In this document: positions 29,036-37,326 of the stretch, one piece after another
Layout: every line of letters starts with the position of its first letter
Numbering within the stretch: the first letter of the stretch is position 1
Assembly: GCF_001729485.1 (NCBI RefSeq)
Contig: NZ_CP017157.1
Coordinates: 7,812,001-7,876,000, forward strand
Length of the DNA stretch: 64,000 bases
Source: Streptomyces lydicus
Lineage (GTDB): Bacteria > Actinomycetota > Actinomycetes > Streptomycetales > Streptomycetaceae
Reading direction: 5' to 3'
The notes under the pieces: model-generated
The model's input: only the letters and a program-made list of their open reading frames with translations
What the model was told of the DNA's origin: nothing
Database searches by the model: none
Position numbers and translations under genes: made by a program

Positions 29036-29999
29036 GGACATAGCCCATACCCGCATGCTGGCGACTCTCGGGCCGCTGGCCGAGAGCGCTTTCGCGCTGT
29101 ACCTCTTCGGCCGCAACGGAGACGTCGCCTTCCACGAATGGCGCCGCAGCGTCCGGGCGGAACTGGGCCGGGACGCGGCCCGGTTCACGGCGCTGTCGCA
29201 GCAGTTCCGCACCCTGGACGAATTACCTGCCGCCTTTGCCGACGCCTTCACCTCGGGTACCGATCCCGACCACGTGACGGCGGGCGAGGAGCGCACCGGC
29301 GCCCGGCTGCTGGCCGAGCTGTGCCGGGTGGCCGTGCTGCCGCACTGGAGCCAGATCCGCGGGCACCTCGACGGTGCCCGGGAGGGCTGGGGCAGGGTGG
29401 CCATCTCGCACGGCGTCGAGCGGCTGCTGGGCTCGGTGCACCCCAAGGTCCGCTGGCGGGCGCCGGTGCTGGAGGTGCGCCACGGCCCCAACCGCGATAT
29501 CCGTCTGGACGGCCGCGGGCTGCTGCTGTGCCCGTCGTTCTTCCTGTCGGAGCAGTCCTGCTCGTTCGTCACGGCGGTCGGCAAGGACGCCATGCCGGCG
29601 CTGGTCTTCCCGGTGAAAGCCTCCTCGCGAGGGGACATCTGGGGGACGCCGGAGCACGACGAGCAGGCGCTGGGCGCGCTGGTGGGGCACACCAGGGCCG
29701 CCGCGCTCGAAGCGCTCACCGAGGGCTGCTCGACGGGTGAGCTGGCCGACCGGCTGGGCATCTCGCTGGCCGGTGCCAGCAAGCACGCGGCGGTGCTGCG
29801 AAGATCCGGGCTGGTGACCACGTCCCGCAACCGCAACACCGCGCTGCACGCCCTCACGCCCCTCGGCACCGCGCTGCTCCGCAGCAGCGAACACCTCGTC
29901 GCGCCGCTTTCCGTACCGGTTTCGCGCGTTCCCGCTCAGCGCGTGCGGTCCGTGCAGTTCAATCGCATCGGCCCCGGCACCGACCGGCAGGCGGTCTGA
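29010..29999 (+). CDS. ArsR-like winged-helix transcriptional regulator (DUF5937 type)
   Basis: A 329-residue protein with an N-terminal alpha-rich region of about 220 residues and a C-terminal winged helix (about 225-300: [19 protein letters not shown] then [19 protein letters not shown]). This layout is common in actinobacterial ArsR-family regulators with a DUF5937-like N-terminus (opening [15 protein letters not shown]). GTG 29010, with GGGGGA four bases before it, fits that family's opening; ATG 28992 is the alternative. The gene overlaps mppR by 26 nt, so it is part of the biosynthetic operon and probably regulates the cluster. Its ligand is unknown. Confidence 0.75.
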   Translation: MLRIHFTVEDIAHTRMLATLGPLAESAFALYLFGRNGDVAFHEWRRSVRAELGRDAARFTALSQQFRTLDELPAAFADAFTSGTDPDHVTAGEERTGARLLAELCRVAVLPHWSQIRGHLDGAREGWGRVAISHGVERLLGSVHPKVRWRAPVLEVRHGPNRDIRLDGRGLLLCPSFFLSEQSCSFVTAVGKDAMPALVFPVKASSRGDIWGTPEHDEQALGALVGHTRAAALEALTEGCSTGELADRLGISLAGASKHAAVLRRSGLVTTSRNRNTALHALTPLGTALLRSSEHLVAPLSVPVSRVPAQRVRSVQFNRIGPGTDRQAV

Positions 30000-30067
30000 C
30001 CGTCCGGGCGGCCGGCCCGCTCCGGCGGGCCGCCGCCCCCGCACCCCTTTCAGGAGAGGACACGACA

Positions 30068-30295
30068 GTGGGCGTTAACCCCTTCGACGACCCCGACGGC
30101 AGGTATCTGGTACTGGTCAACGACGAGGACCAGCATTCGCTCTGGCCGGCCTTCGCCGAGGTGCCCGCGGGCTGGACGGTGGCCCTCGCGGAGACCGACC
30201 GCCAGGCGGCGCTGGACTTCGTCACCGGGAACTGGACCGACATGCGGCCGCGCAGCCTGGTGAAGGCGATGGAAACGACCGCCGAGTCGGTCTGA
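30068..30295 (+). CDS. MbtH-like NRPS accessory protein
   Basis: A 75-residue MbtH-family protein: [31 protein letters not shown] and the W-x-DMRP-x-SL ending are all present. MbtH proteins bind A domains and are needed for folding or activity of many of them. It probably serves one or more of the five A domains here. GTG start with AGGAGAGG upstream; it is the last gene before a strong hairpin region. Confidence 0.95.
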   Translation: MGVNPFDDPDGRYLVLVNDEDQHSLWPAFAEVPAGWTVALAETDRQAALDFVTGNWTDMRPRSLVKAMETTAESV

Positions 30296-30303
30296 GCCAC
30301 CAG

Positions 30304-30377
30304 CTTCTTTCTCCGGGACCGCCGGACTTCCGAGAAGTTCACCGACGGTCCCGGGGAAGAAGTCCCGTTCTTCCCCG
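30304..30377 (+). terminator. Nested hairpins after mbtH gene
   Basis: The arm near 30304-30320 can pair with about 30347-30362 (both ends of a CTTCTT...GGGACC type stem, imperfect), enclosing a small ACTTC/GAAGT stem. The right arm can instead form a perfect 10-bp hairpin, CGGGGAAGAA (30352-30361) with TTCTTCCCCG (30368-30377). The two pairings exclude each other. There is no T-tract. It probably ends the biosynthetic operon; an attenuator for the next gene is possible. Confidence 0.55.
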
Positions 30378-30399
30378 TCGTACGGCAGAATTCCTGCAC

Positions 30400-31071
30400 G
30401 TGACTATTCGTCTACTCATTGCCGACGACCAGGAGATGGTCCGTCGGGGAATACGCCGCATCGTGGAGAGCCAGCCCGACATGGAAGTGGTCGGCGAGGC
30501 GGCGAACGGCGTGGAGGCCGTGGAACTGGGGCGCACGCTCACCCCGGACGTCGCGCTGGTCGACATCCGCATGCCGCGGATGGACGGCCTGGAGGTGACC
30601 CGCCGGCTGGCCGACCCGGCCGCCGCCCACCCGGTCCGCATCGTGATCGTGACGACCTTCGACCTCGACGAATACGTCTATCCCGCGCTGCGCTTCGGCG
30701 CCTCCGGTTTCCTGCTCAAACGCTCCGGGCCGACCCTGCTGGTCGAGGCGGTGCGGGCCGCGATGGCCGGGGACAGCCTGATCAGCCCCTCGATCACGGT
30801 CCGGCTGCTGCAGCACGTCACCGGCCCGACGACCGGCCGGCGGCCCCGGCGGCAGCGCGACACGGTGCTGACCGAGCGCGAGGTGGAGATCGCCGGAAAG
30901 GTCGCCGAGGGCAAGACCAATTCCGATATCGCGCGGGAACTGTTCATCTCGGCGGGCACCGTCAAGACGCATGTCGCCAGCATTCAGCGAAAGCTCCAGG
31001 TGCGGAATCGCGTCGGCGTCGCGGTACGGGCCTGGGAGCTGGGATATGCCACCGGGCGGACGCCGGGCTGA
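30400..31071 (+). CDS. NarL/LuxR-type response regulator
   Basis: A 223-residue response regulator. The receiver domain spans 1-120 (acidic DD at 9-10, phospho-acceptor Asp55 in VALVDIRMP, Lys about 105). The LuxR helix-turn-helix spans about 155-212 (LTEREVEIAGKVAEGKTNSDIA). GTG 30400 lies just 23 nt after a perfect inverted repeat and has no obvious ribosome site, so translation could be near-leaderless. Partner kinase is the gene at 31213. Likely target sites are the two 18-bp palindromes at 31133 and 32389. Confidence 0.9.
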   Translation: MTIRLLIADDQEMVRRGIRRIVESQPDMEVVGEAANGVEAVELGRTLTPDVALVDIRMPRMDGLEVTRRLADPAAAHPVRIVIVTTFDLDEYVYPALRFGASGFLLKRSGPTLLVEAVRAAMAGDSLISPSITVRLLQHVTGPTTGRRPRRQRDTVLTEREVEIAGKVAEGKTNSDIARELFISAGTVKTHVASIQRKLQVRNRVGVAVRAWELGYATGRTPG

Positions 31072-31134
31072 TTTCCCGCGGACGGCTCCGGTCCGGTGCC
31101 ACGACGACCGGACCGGAGCCGTCCGCGGGGAAAT
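31071..31134 (+). terminator. Terminator hairpin after response regulator
   Basis: A very strong inverted repeat: 21-bp perfect arms (31077-31097 and 31107-31127) around a 9-nt loop, extended by ATTTC/GAAAT ends with one bulged G. It begins at the response-regulator stop codon and touches the 18-bp palindrome that follows. Confidence 0.75.
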
Positions 31135-31150
31135 CTGCCGAACGGCAGAT
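31133..31150. promoter_or_regulatory. 18-bp palindromic operator candidate, site 1
   Basis: ATCTGCCGAACGGCAGAT: perfect 8-bp arms around two bases. It ends 62 nt before the kinase start. An identical-arm site lies 64 nt before the lipoprotein start (32389). Binding by the adjacent NarL-type regulator is inferred. Confidence 0.65.
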
Positions 31151-31212
31151 GCCACGATTTCGGTCCTGTGCTTCCCGTCCCGCGGCCCGGGGAATGTGCG
31201 TAGCCTCGCCCC

Positions 31213-32382
31213 ATGAATGACGACATTCCTCCCCGGCAGAGGCGCGGCCGGTGGGCCGGAGTGGCCGCGGCGCTGATGCTCGCCCCCGCCGTGATATCGC
31301 CCCCGAGCGCCTGGCTGCTGGCGGTCATGGCCGCGGTGACGCTGGCGGTGGCGATCCTGGCCTGGCCGACCGGCCGGATCTCGCTGGCGCAGGCGGCGGG
31401 CGGCGCCGCGCTGCTCTCCCTCGCCGCGGACGCCGGCTACTTCGGTCAGCCCGGCCTGGTGATCCTGTGGTACCCGTTCGAGACGGTCGCGCTGCTCGTC
31501 CTGCTGGAGCGGGTGGTGCGTCATGTGCCCGGGCGCAAGGTGGCCGTCGCGGGCGCGCTGACCGGCGCCGCGACGGTCCTGCTGCCGCTGCGCTTCACCC
31601 TGCACGCGCCCGCGGCGGGCCTGAAGGAGTCGGTGTTCGCCGCCGCGGTGGCGCTGTTCCCGGCCGCGGTCGCGACGGGCATCGGCCTGTATCTGCGGTC
31701 GCTGGACAACCGCCGGGCACACGCCGTGGTGCTGGCCCGGCGCGAGCAGCGCCTCGAAGTGGCCCGCGACCTGCACGACTTCGTCGCCCATGAGGTGACC
31801 GGCATCGTGCTGGAGGCCCAGGCGGCGCAGCTCGGCGACGCGAGCCCGGAGGAGACCCGGGCGCTGCTGGAGCGCATCGAGAAGGCGGGGCTGCGGGCCC
31901 TGGACTCCATGGACCAGACGGTGACCACGCTGCGGGAGGCGGACGGCCGCAAGTGGGGCGAGCCGCCGCCCACCCGGCTGTACGGCCTGGCGGACCTGCC
32001 CGAGCTCGTCGGCCGGTTCTCGTCGATGGCCGCGGCCGAGGTGGCGCTGTCCCTGGAGGACGAGGTGGCCGGCACCCTCTCGCGGGAGGCCGAGGACACC
32101 GCGTACCGGGTGGTGCTGGAGGCGCTGACCAACGTACGGCGGCACGCGCCGCAGGCGGGCCGGGTGGAGGTGTTCGCCGGCCGGACCGCCGACCGGGCGG
32201 TGGAGGTCGCGGTGGCCGACGACGCCGGCCCCGGGGCGCCCGCGGGCACCCGGCAGGGCGGCGGGACCGGCCTGGCGGGCCTGGAGGAGCGGGTCGGCGC
32301 CCTCGGCGGCCGGCTGGAGGCGGGCCCGTACGGCCCGGGGTGGCGGGTGCGCTGCCTGCTGCCGGCGCCCGCGATCCGCTGA
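31213..32382 (+). CDS. Sensor histidine kinase (HisKA_3 class)
   Basis: A 389-residue NarL-partner type kinase. Four or five hydrophobic segments fill about residues 13-155. The dimerisation/phospho-acceptor motif VARDLHDFVAHEVTG has His188, followed by a HATPase_c domain with EALTNVRRHA and GGGTGLAGLEERVGALGG. Little extracellular sequence is predicted, so it probably senses membrane or cell-envelope state. It lies in the same direction as the regulator and is separated from it by a strong terminator and palindrome site 1, so its expression may depend on that site. Confidence 0.9.
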   Translation: MNDDIPPRQRRGRWAGVAAALMLAPAVISPPSAWLLAVMAAVTLAVAILAWPTGRISLAQAAGGAALLSLAADAGYFGQPGLVILWYPFETVALLVLLERVVRHVPGRKVAVAGALTGAATVLLPLRFTLHAPAAGLKESVFAAAVALFPAAVATGIGLYLRSLDNRRAHAVVLARREQRLEVARDLHDFVAHEVTGIVLEAQAAQLGDASPEETRALLERIEKAGLRALDSMDQTVTTLREADGRKWGEPPPTRLYGLADLPELVGRFSSMAAAEVALSLEDEVAGTLSREAEDTAYRVVLEALTNVRRHAPQAGRVEVFAGRTADRAVEVAVADDAGPGAPAGTRQGGGTGLAGLEERVGALGGRLEAGPYGPGWRVRCLLPAPAIR

Positions 32383-32388
32383 GCGGAT

Positions 32389-32406
32389 ATCTGCCGATCG
32401 GCAGAT
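32389..32406. promoter_or_regulatory. 18-bp palindromic operator candidate, site 2
   Basis: ATCTGCCGATCGGCAGAT, fully palindromic, 7 nt after the kinase stop and 64 nt before the lipoprotein ATG. It shares both 8-bp arms with site 1 and differs only in the centre. It suggests that the kinase gene and the lipoprotein-ABC operon are co-regulated. Confidence 0.7.
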
Positions 32407-32470
32407 GTGGCGGCCGCCGGGAAACGGGATGCTCACTGCAGTGCAGCACCCCGTCTCCCTGGAGGAACCG

Positions 32471-32866
32471 ATGTTCTCAGGCACCATCTCGAAGCGGCCC
32501 GCCACGCTCGTCGTCGCGGTGGCGGCCGTCGCCGCCACCTTCGGCCTCACCGGCTGCTCGGTGGACGCCTCGAAGGCGAAGCCGGAGGCAAAGACCTTCG
32601 CGTACGCCGGCAAGTCGCTGAAGCTGACCACGCACGAGGTCGCCACCAAGGTCGTCGCCGCCGACCGCAAGGACATCAAGGTCACCCGCTGGTTCGACTC
32701 CGCCGCGGGCAGCGAGCACCTGAAGTGGACGCTCAAGGGCGACACCCTCGACATCGACGCCGGCTGCAGCGGCATCGCGATCTGCGACGCCAAGTTCAAG
32801 GTCGAGGTCCCCAAGGGCATCGCGGTGACCAAGGACGGCGAGAAGACCCTGAGCGGGAAGAACTGA
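32471..32866 (+). CDS. Small lipoprotein, DUF4097-like
   Basis: A 131-residue secreted lipoprotein: basic N-terminus, hydrophobic stretch and lipobox LTGCS, then a beta-rich domain ending in KVEVPKGIAV. That ending resembles the repeating strands of DUF4097/adhesin-like proteins, though only a short version is present. ATG with GGAGG upstream; it precedes the ABC ATPase by 2 nt, so the two are one operon. The function is not known; it may act as an envelope-stress sensor or accessory for the exporter. Confidence 0.7.
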   Translation: MFSGTISKRPATLVVAVAAVAATFGLTGCSVDASKAKPEAKTFAYAGKSLKLTTHEVATKVVAADRKDIKVTRWFDSAAGSEHLKWTLKGDTLDIDAGCSGIAICDAKFKVEVPKGIAVTKDGEKTLSGKN

Positions 32867-32868
32867 CC

Positions 32869-33789
32869 ATGCTCGACCTCGTCGACATCACCAAGGTCTA
32901 CAAGGGCGGCAAACGCGCCGTCGACGACCTGACGATGCGCCTGGAGCCCGGCATGCTCGGCCTGCTGGGGCCCAACGGCGCTGGCAAGTCGTCGCTGATG
33001 CGCATCGCCTCCACCGTCACCCGCCCCACGTCCGGCAAGGTCCTCTTCCACGGCGAGGACGCGGTGGCCCGGCCCAACGCGCTGCGCCGGGCGCTCGGTT
33101 ACCTCCCGCAGGACTTCGGCGTCTACCCGAACCTGACGTCCCGCGAGTTCCTGCGCTACATGGCCGCCGCCAAGGGCGTCTCGGCCCGGACCGCCAAGGC
33201 CCGGATCGACGAGCTCCTGGAGCTGGTCAACCTCACCGAGGCGGTCAAGCGGCCGCTGGGCAAGTACTCGGGCGGCATGCTGCGCCGGGTCGGCATCGCC
33301 CAGGTGCTGCTCGCCGACCCGCAGGTGATCATCGTGGACGAGCCCACCGCCGGGCTCGACCCCGAGGAGCGGGTCCGCTTCCGCAACCTGCTCAGCGAGC
33401 TGGCGGCCGAGAAGGTCGTGATGCTCTCCACCCACATCGTCTCCGACGTCGAGTCGGTGGCCTCCGACATCGCGGTGATGGCCGGCGGCCGGCTGCAGCG
33501 CCGCGGCACCCCCGAGGACCTGCTGCGTTCGGTGGCGGGCCAGGTGTGGGAGGTGCTCGTCGACCCGGCGTCCGTACCGGCGGTGCAGGCGCAGTACACC
33601 GTCAGCAGGCTGGTGCGCACCACCGAGGGTGTCCGCATCCGGCTGCTGTCGAAGGAGCTTCCGTACGAGGGTGCCGTGCAGCTGACGCCCGACCTGGAGG
33701 ACGCCTACCTGGGCATCATCCGGCAGTCCGAGGGCGGCCGGCCCGCCATGGGCTTCGGCGAACGGCCGCTGCGGGCCGGGGCGGTGTGA
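32869..33789 (+). CDS. ABC transporter ATP-binding protein
   Basis: A 306-residue ABC ATPase of the antibiotic/ABC-2 export class. Walker A GPNGAGKSS, Q-loop LPQDFG, signature YSGGMLRRVGIAQ, Walker B VIIVDEPTAGLD and H-loop STHIVSD are all present. A C-terminal extension of about 90 residues is typical for DrrA/CcmA-like exporters. It is 4 nt upstream of its permease. Confidence 0.93.
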   Translation: MLDLVDITKVYKGGKRAVDDLTMRLEPGMLGLLGPNGAGKSSLMRIASTVTRPTSGKVLFHGEDAVARPNALRRALGYLPQDFGVYPNLTSREFLRYMAAAKGVSARTAKARIDELLELVNLTEAVKRPLGKYSGGMLRRVGIAQVLLADPQVIIVDEPTAGLDPEERVRFRNLLSELAAEKVVMLSTHIVSDVESVASDIAVMAGGRLQRRGTPEDLLRSVAGQVWEVLVDPASVPAVQAQYTVSRLVRTTEGVRIRLLSKELPYEGAVQLTPDLEDAYLGIIRQSEGGRPAMGFGERPLRAGAV

Positions 33790-33793
33790 CGCG

Positions 33794-35401
33794 ATGCTCC
33801 AGATGCTCACCGGCCTCGCGGTGGCCGACTTCCGTGACCGGGTGCGCCGTCCCGCGTACGTCGTGGTGCTGGCCGCGGCCGTCGCCCTGGGGTACGTCGC
33901 GGTGCCGGACTCGGACGCCAAATGGATGATCATGCAGATCGGTGATCACCGCGGGGTCTACAACAGCGCCTACGTCGGCATGGTGACCGCGCTGGCCGCA
34001 GGCCTGTGGATCACCCTCGGCGGCTTCTACATCGTCCGCAACTCCATCGAGCGCGACCGCAGCACCCGCGTCGGCCAGCTGCTCGCCGCCACCCCGCTGC
34101 GCACCTCCGCGTACATGCTGGGCAAGTTCCTCAGCAACCTGATGCTGCTGACCTCGATGCTCGGCGTGCTCGCGGTCACCGCGCTGATCATGCAGCTGGC
34201 CCGCGGCGAGTCCCGTGACGTCGATCTGCTGGCCCTGTGGCAGCCGTTCGTGCTGATCGCGCTGCCGCTGGTGGCGCTGACCGCCGCCCTGGCGCTGCTC
34301 TTCGAGTCGCTGCCGGTGCTGCGCACCGGCCTGGGCAACATCCTGTGGTTCTGCTGCTGGATGGTGGTCTCCACGGCGGGGCAGGGCCCGGGGCTGCCGC
34401 TCGACGGCATCGGCGTCAACAGCGTGGTCCGGTCGATGTACGCCGACATGGTCGCCCAGCACATCGAGGTCGACGGCTCGTTCAGCCTCGGCCTGACCTA
34501 CCTCGACAAGCCCCTCGGGCTCTTCACCTGGGACGGCTTCACGCCGACCGCCGGGTATGTGCTGGGCCGGGTGACGCTGCTGCTGATCGCCGCGGCGATC
34601 GCCGTCCTCCCGGCGCTGTGGTTCGGCCGCTTCGACCCCGCGCGCAGCCGCCCGGGCCGGTCGGCCGCCGCGAAGCAGGAGCCGGCCACCGGCATCGTCC
34701 AGCCGGTCTTCATCGACGAGGTCGGCCCGTACGACGCCGCGTCGCGGCCCTCCGTCGCCAGTCTGCTGCGCACCCGTCCGGAGCCGGGCACGGTGTCCCT
34801 GCGGCTGTGGGCCGGCGAGGTGCGGATCCTGCTGCAGGGCGTGCGCTGGTGGTGGTGGCTGGGCGCCGGGTTCCTCTTCCTGTGCGGGCTGACCGCCCCG
34901 GAGCTGCACGGCATCATCCGTGTGATGCTGCCGCTGTCCTGGATCTGGCCGGTGCTGATCTGGTCCCGGCTGGGCACCCAGCGCCACGAACACGGCGTCG
35001 AGGGCATGCTGGGCGCCTATCCCGCGGTGCGCCGCCGGATCCTCGCCGAGTGGGCCGCGGGCCTGACGGTCACGGTCGTCGCCGGCGCCGGCCCCCTGAT
35101 CCGGCTGATCGCCGCGGCCGACTGGCTGGGCCTGGCGGGCTGGACCGGCGGGGCCCTGTTCATCCCGTCCCTGGCCCTGGCGCTGGGCACCCTCAGCCGC
35201 ACCCACCGGCTCTTCCAGGCGGTCTACGTGCCGCTGTGGTACTCCGTCGCCAACGGCCTGCCCATCTTCGACTTCATGGGCGCGCTGCGCGACAGCAGCG
35301 AACTGGCCACCGTCCAGCCACCGGTCACGGTGGTGGTGTCCGCCGCCCTGCTGACCGTCGTCTTCATGGCCGGCGTCCTGCGCCGCTTCAGCCGCGACTG
35401 A
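33794..35401 (+). CDS. ABC-2 type permease
   Basis: A 535-residue membrane protein with two sets of hydrophobic segments (about 20-280 and 355-530) joined by a hydrophilic stretch at about 285-340. It looks like two ABC-2 halves in one chain. It belongs to the operon with the preceding ATPase and lipoprotein. The substrate cannot be read from the sequence. Proximity to the peptide cluster makes antibiotic efflux possible, but the operator sites and terminator suggest an independent stress-response unit. Confidence 0.8.
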   Translation: MLQMLTGLAVADFRDRVRRPAYVVVLAAAVALGYVAVPDSDAKWMIMQIGDHRGVYNSAYVGMVTALAAGLWITLGGFYIVRNSIERDRSTRVGQLLAATPLRTSAYMLGKFLSNLMLLTSMLGVLAVTALIMQLARGESRDVDLLALWQPFVLIALPLVALTAALALLFESLPVLRTGLGNILWFCCWMVVSTAGQGPGLPLDGIGVNSVVRSMYADMVAQHIEVDGSFSLGLTYLDKPLGLFTWDGFTPTAGYVLGRVTLLLIAAAIAVLPALWFGRFDPARSRPGRSAAAKQEPATGIVQPVFIDEVGPYDAASRPSVASLLRTRPEPGTVSLRLWAGEVRILLQGVRWWWWLGAGFLFLCGLTAPELHGIIRVMLPLSWIWPVLIWSRLGTQRHEHGVEGMLGAYPAVRRRILAEWAAGLTVTVVAGAGPLIRLIAAADWLGLAGWTGGALFIPSLALALGTLSRTHRLFQAVYVPLWYSVANGLPIFDFMGALRDSSELATVQPPVTVVVSAALLTVVFMAGVLRRFSRD

Positions 35402-35487
35402 GCCCGTCGGCCCCGTCGGCAACCGCCCCGTCCGCCGCCGACGGGCCGGGGCCCGCGCGCCCCGCGCCCCCGAGAGAGGAGATCACC

Positions 35488-35721
35488 GTGCCCGAGCCCG
35501 CCCACGGCCGTCCCGCCCGCCGCCGCCTCGTCGTCGACCACACCCGCCACACCCGGCCCCTCCAGGCCGAACGCCGCATCGCGGAACTGGAGGACGAGCT
35601 CGACGAGTTGCGCAGCGCCAACGCGATCCTGTTATCGGTGGCGACCTACTTCCACCGCGCCAACTCCCATGATGCGCCCGGCAGTCCGGGGATACCGTCC
35701 CCGGACGCCGGCGACCGCTGA
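35488..35721 (+). CDS. Small coiled-coil protein resembling the tail of IS3 OrfA
   Basis: A 77-residue protein from GTG 35488 with GAGAGAGGA upstream. Residues 28-60 form a heptad-like coiled coil (ERRIAELEDELDELRSANAI) followed by ILLSVATYFHRAN. The LRxANxIL...F pattern is reminiscent of the leucine-zipper end of IS3-family OrfA proteins. No helix-turn-helix, OrfB or inverted repeats are seen nearby. It may be a domesticated or decayed fragment, or an unrelated small coiled-coil protein. Confidence 0.5.
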   Translation: MPEPAHGRPARRRLVVDHTRHTRPLQAERRIAELEDELDELRSANAILLSVATYFHRANSHDAPGSPGIPSPDAGDR

Positions 35722-35800
35722 CCTTCCGTCAGCGCCCCGGCCACACACCGACAACGGGGGTGATCCACCAACTCGATCCGCGCAGAACAAGGAGCTTTCG

Positions 35801-37153
35801 ATGCGACTGTGGCGCCGACACACCACCGCGCCCCGCGAACCCGGCCGGCACCCGCACCCGGCCGTCCGCCCTCTCCAGGCCACCGCCGTGATGACGCTGG
35901 CCACGGCCCTGGCCGTGGCGCTGACCGGTGCCTGCGCCCCGCCGGCGCCGGCACCGCGTGCCGAACGGGCCGCGCCGGCCGCCGCCCGGGCCCCGCAGTG
36001 GATCGCCACCTGGGGGGCCGCCGTGCAGCAGGCGACGGACGACGCGCAGGACGGCCCCAACTGGTCCCGGAAGGGCTTCGGCAACGAGACGCTGCGCCAG
36101 GTGATCCGGCTCAGCGTCGGCGGCCCCACCCTGCGGCTGCGCTTCTCCAACGCCTACGGCACCCGGCCGCTGCGCCTGGCCGGTGCGACCGTGGCCCGGT
36201 CGGACGGTGACGCCAAGGCGCGCCCCGGCACCGTACGCACCCTCACCTTCCACGGCGCCCGCACGGTCACCGTCCCCACCGGCCGTGACACCGTCACCGA
36301 CGCCGTCGACCTGCCCACCAGCAACCTGGAGAAGCTCACCGTCTCCCTGCGTTTCACCGCCCCGACCGGCCCGGCCACGCTGCACCGCTTCACCACGGCC
36401 ACCTCCTACCGCGCCCCCGGTGACCTGCTGCGCAGCCCGGCCGACGACGCCTTCGGCCGCCGTACCTCACACGCCTGGTACTACCTGACCGCCGCCGAGG
36501 TGACCGGCTCCGGCTCGTCGCTGATGGTCTTCGGCGACTCCCTGATGGACGGCGTGGGGACCAGCCCCGGCACCGACAACCGCTTCTCCGACAAGCTCGT
36601 CGAGCGCCTCATCGCCGCCGGCCGCCCCCAGGGCATGACCAACGCCGGTCTGGCCGGCGACCGGCTGCTGCACGACTCCCCCTGCTACGGCGAGAAGGGC
36701 ATCGCCCGCTTCGAGCGCGAGCTGCGCGAACGCGCCGCGCTGCGCACGGTCTTCATCCACCTCGGCGCGAACGACCTGTCCCGCCCGCGGGACGGCGACC
36801 GGTGCGCCAAGAGCCGCCCGCAGGTCACCGCCCGCCAGCTGATCGACGGCCACCGTGCCCTGATCCGCGAGGCGCACGCGCACGGTGTGAAGGCCATCGG
36901 CGTGACGATCCTGCCGCTCACCGCCGCGGTCTTCCCGTTCACCACCCCCGCCGGCGACAAGGTCCGCCGGGAGCTCAACCACTGGATCCGCACCAGCCAC
37001 GCCTACGACGCCGTCCTGGACGCCGACCGGGTGCTGACCGACCCGCGGCAGCCCTCCCGCGCCCGCCCCGGTTACGTCTCCCAGGACGGTCTGCACCCCA
37101 GCGACGCCGGTTATCTGGCGATGGCCTCCGCCGTGCGACTGAACGCCCTCTGA
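35801..37153 (+). CDS. Secreted SGNH/GDSL-family hydrolase
   Basis: A 450-residue exported esterase/lipase-like protein. The N-terminus has basic residues, a hydrophobic segment and a lipobox-like LTGAC. Catalytic blocks: GDSLMDG (Ser247), the block II glycine around NAGLAGDR, LGANDLS (block III) and DGLHPSDAGY (Asp429, His432). A beta-rich domain of about 180 residues precedes the hydrolase domain. AAGGAG lies six bases upstream. It may act on an acylated extracellular polymer or lipid; the substrate is not predictable. Confidence 0.85.
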   Translation: MRLWRRHTTAPREPGRHPHPAVRPLQATAVMTLATALAVALTGACAPPAPAPRAERAAPAAARAPQWIATWGAAVQQATDDAQDGPNWSRKGFGNETLRQVIRLSVGGPTLRLRFSNAYGTRPLRLAGATVARSDGDAKARPGTVRTLTFHGARTVTVPTGRDTVTDAVDLPTSNLEKLTVSLRFTAPTGPATLHRFTTATSYRAPGDLLRSPADDAFGRRTSHAWYYLTAAEVTGSGSSLMVFGDSLMDGVGTSPGTDNRFSDKLVERLIAAGRPQGMTNAGLAGDRLLHDSPCYGEKGIARFERELRERAALRTVFIHLGANDLSRPRDGDRCAKSRPQVTARQLIDGHRALIREAHAHGVKAIGVTILPLTAAVFPFTTPAGDKVRRELNHWIRTSHAYDAVLDADRVLTDPRQPSRARPGYVSQDGLHPSDAGYLAMASAVRLNAL

Positions 37154-37277
37154 CCCCGCCGCCCGCCCTCCGACCGCCCCGACCAGGTGCCCCCCGTCCC
37201 TGGTCGGGGCTTCCACTTGGCGCGACCCCACTGGCCGGAAAGCGCATTGCCCGCCGGGCGGCCACCGGCCTACTTTT

Positions 37278-37314
37278 GACTCCGTGACCAGATTCGAAAT
37301 CTGGTCACGGAGTC
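37278..37314. promoter_or_regulatory. 37-bp palindromic operator before TetR gene
   Basis: Perfect 17-bp arms, GACTCCGTGACCAGATT (37278-37294) and its complement (37298-37314), around CGA. It lies 12 nt upstream of the TetR start and just downstream of a TTGACT that could be a -35 box. Position and size fit an autoregulatory TetR operator. Confidence 0.75.
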
Positions 37315-37326
37315 GGAGGGGGAGCC

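Noticed and set aside
30068..30295. RiPP precursor peptide
   Set aside because: The small protein is a clear MbtH homologue and no RiPP modification enzymes are nearby.
30412..33933. A frame of more than 1100 codons opposite the two-component and ABC genes
   Set aside because: It is antisense to four genes with clear motifs and crosses intergenic hairpins; its composition is that of a shadow frame.
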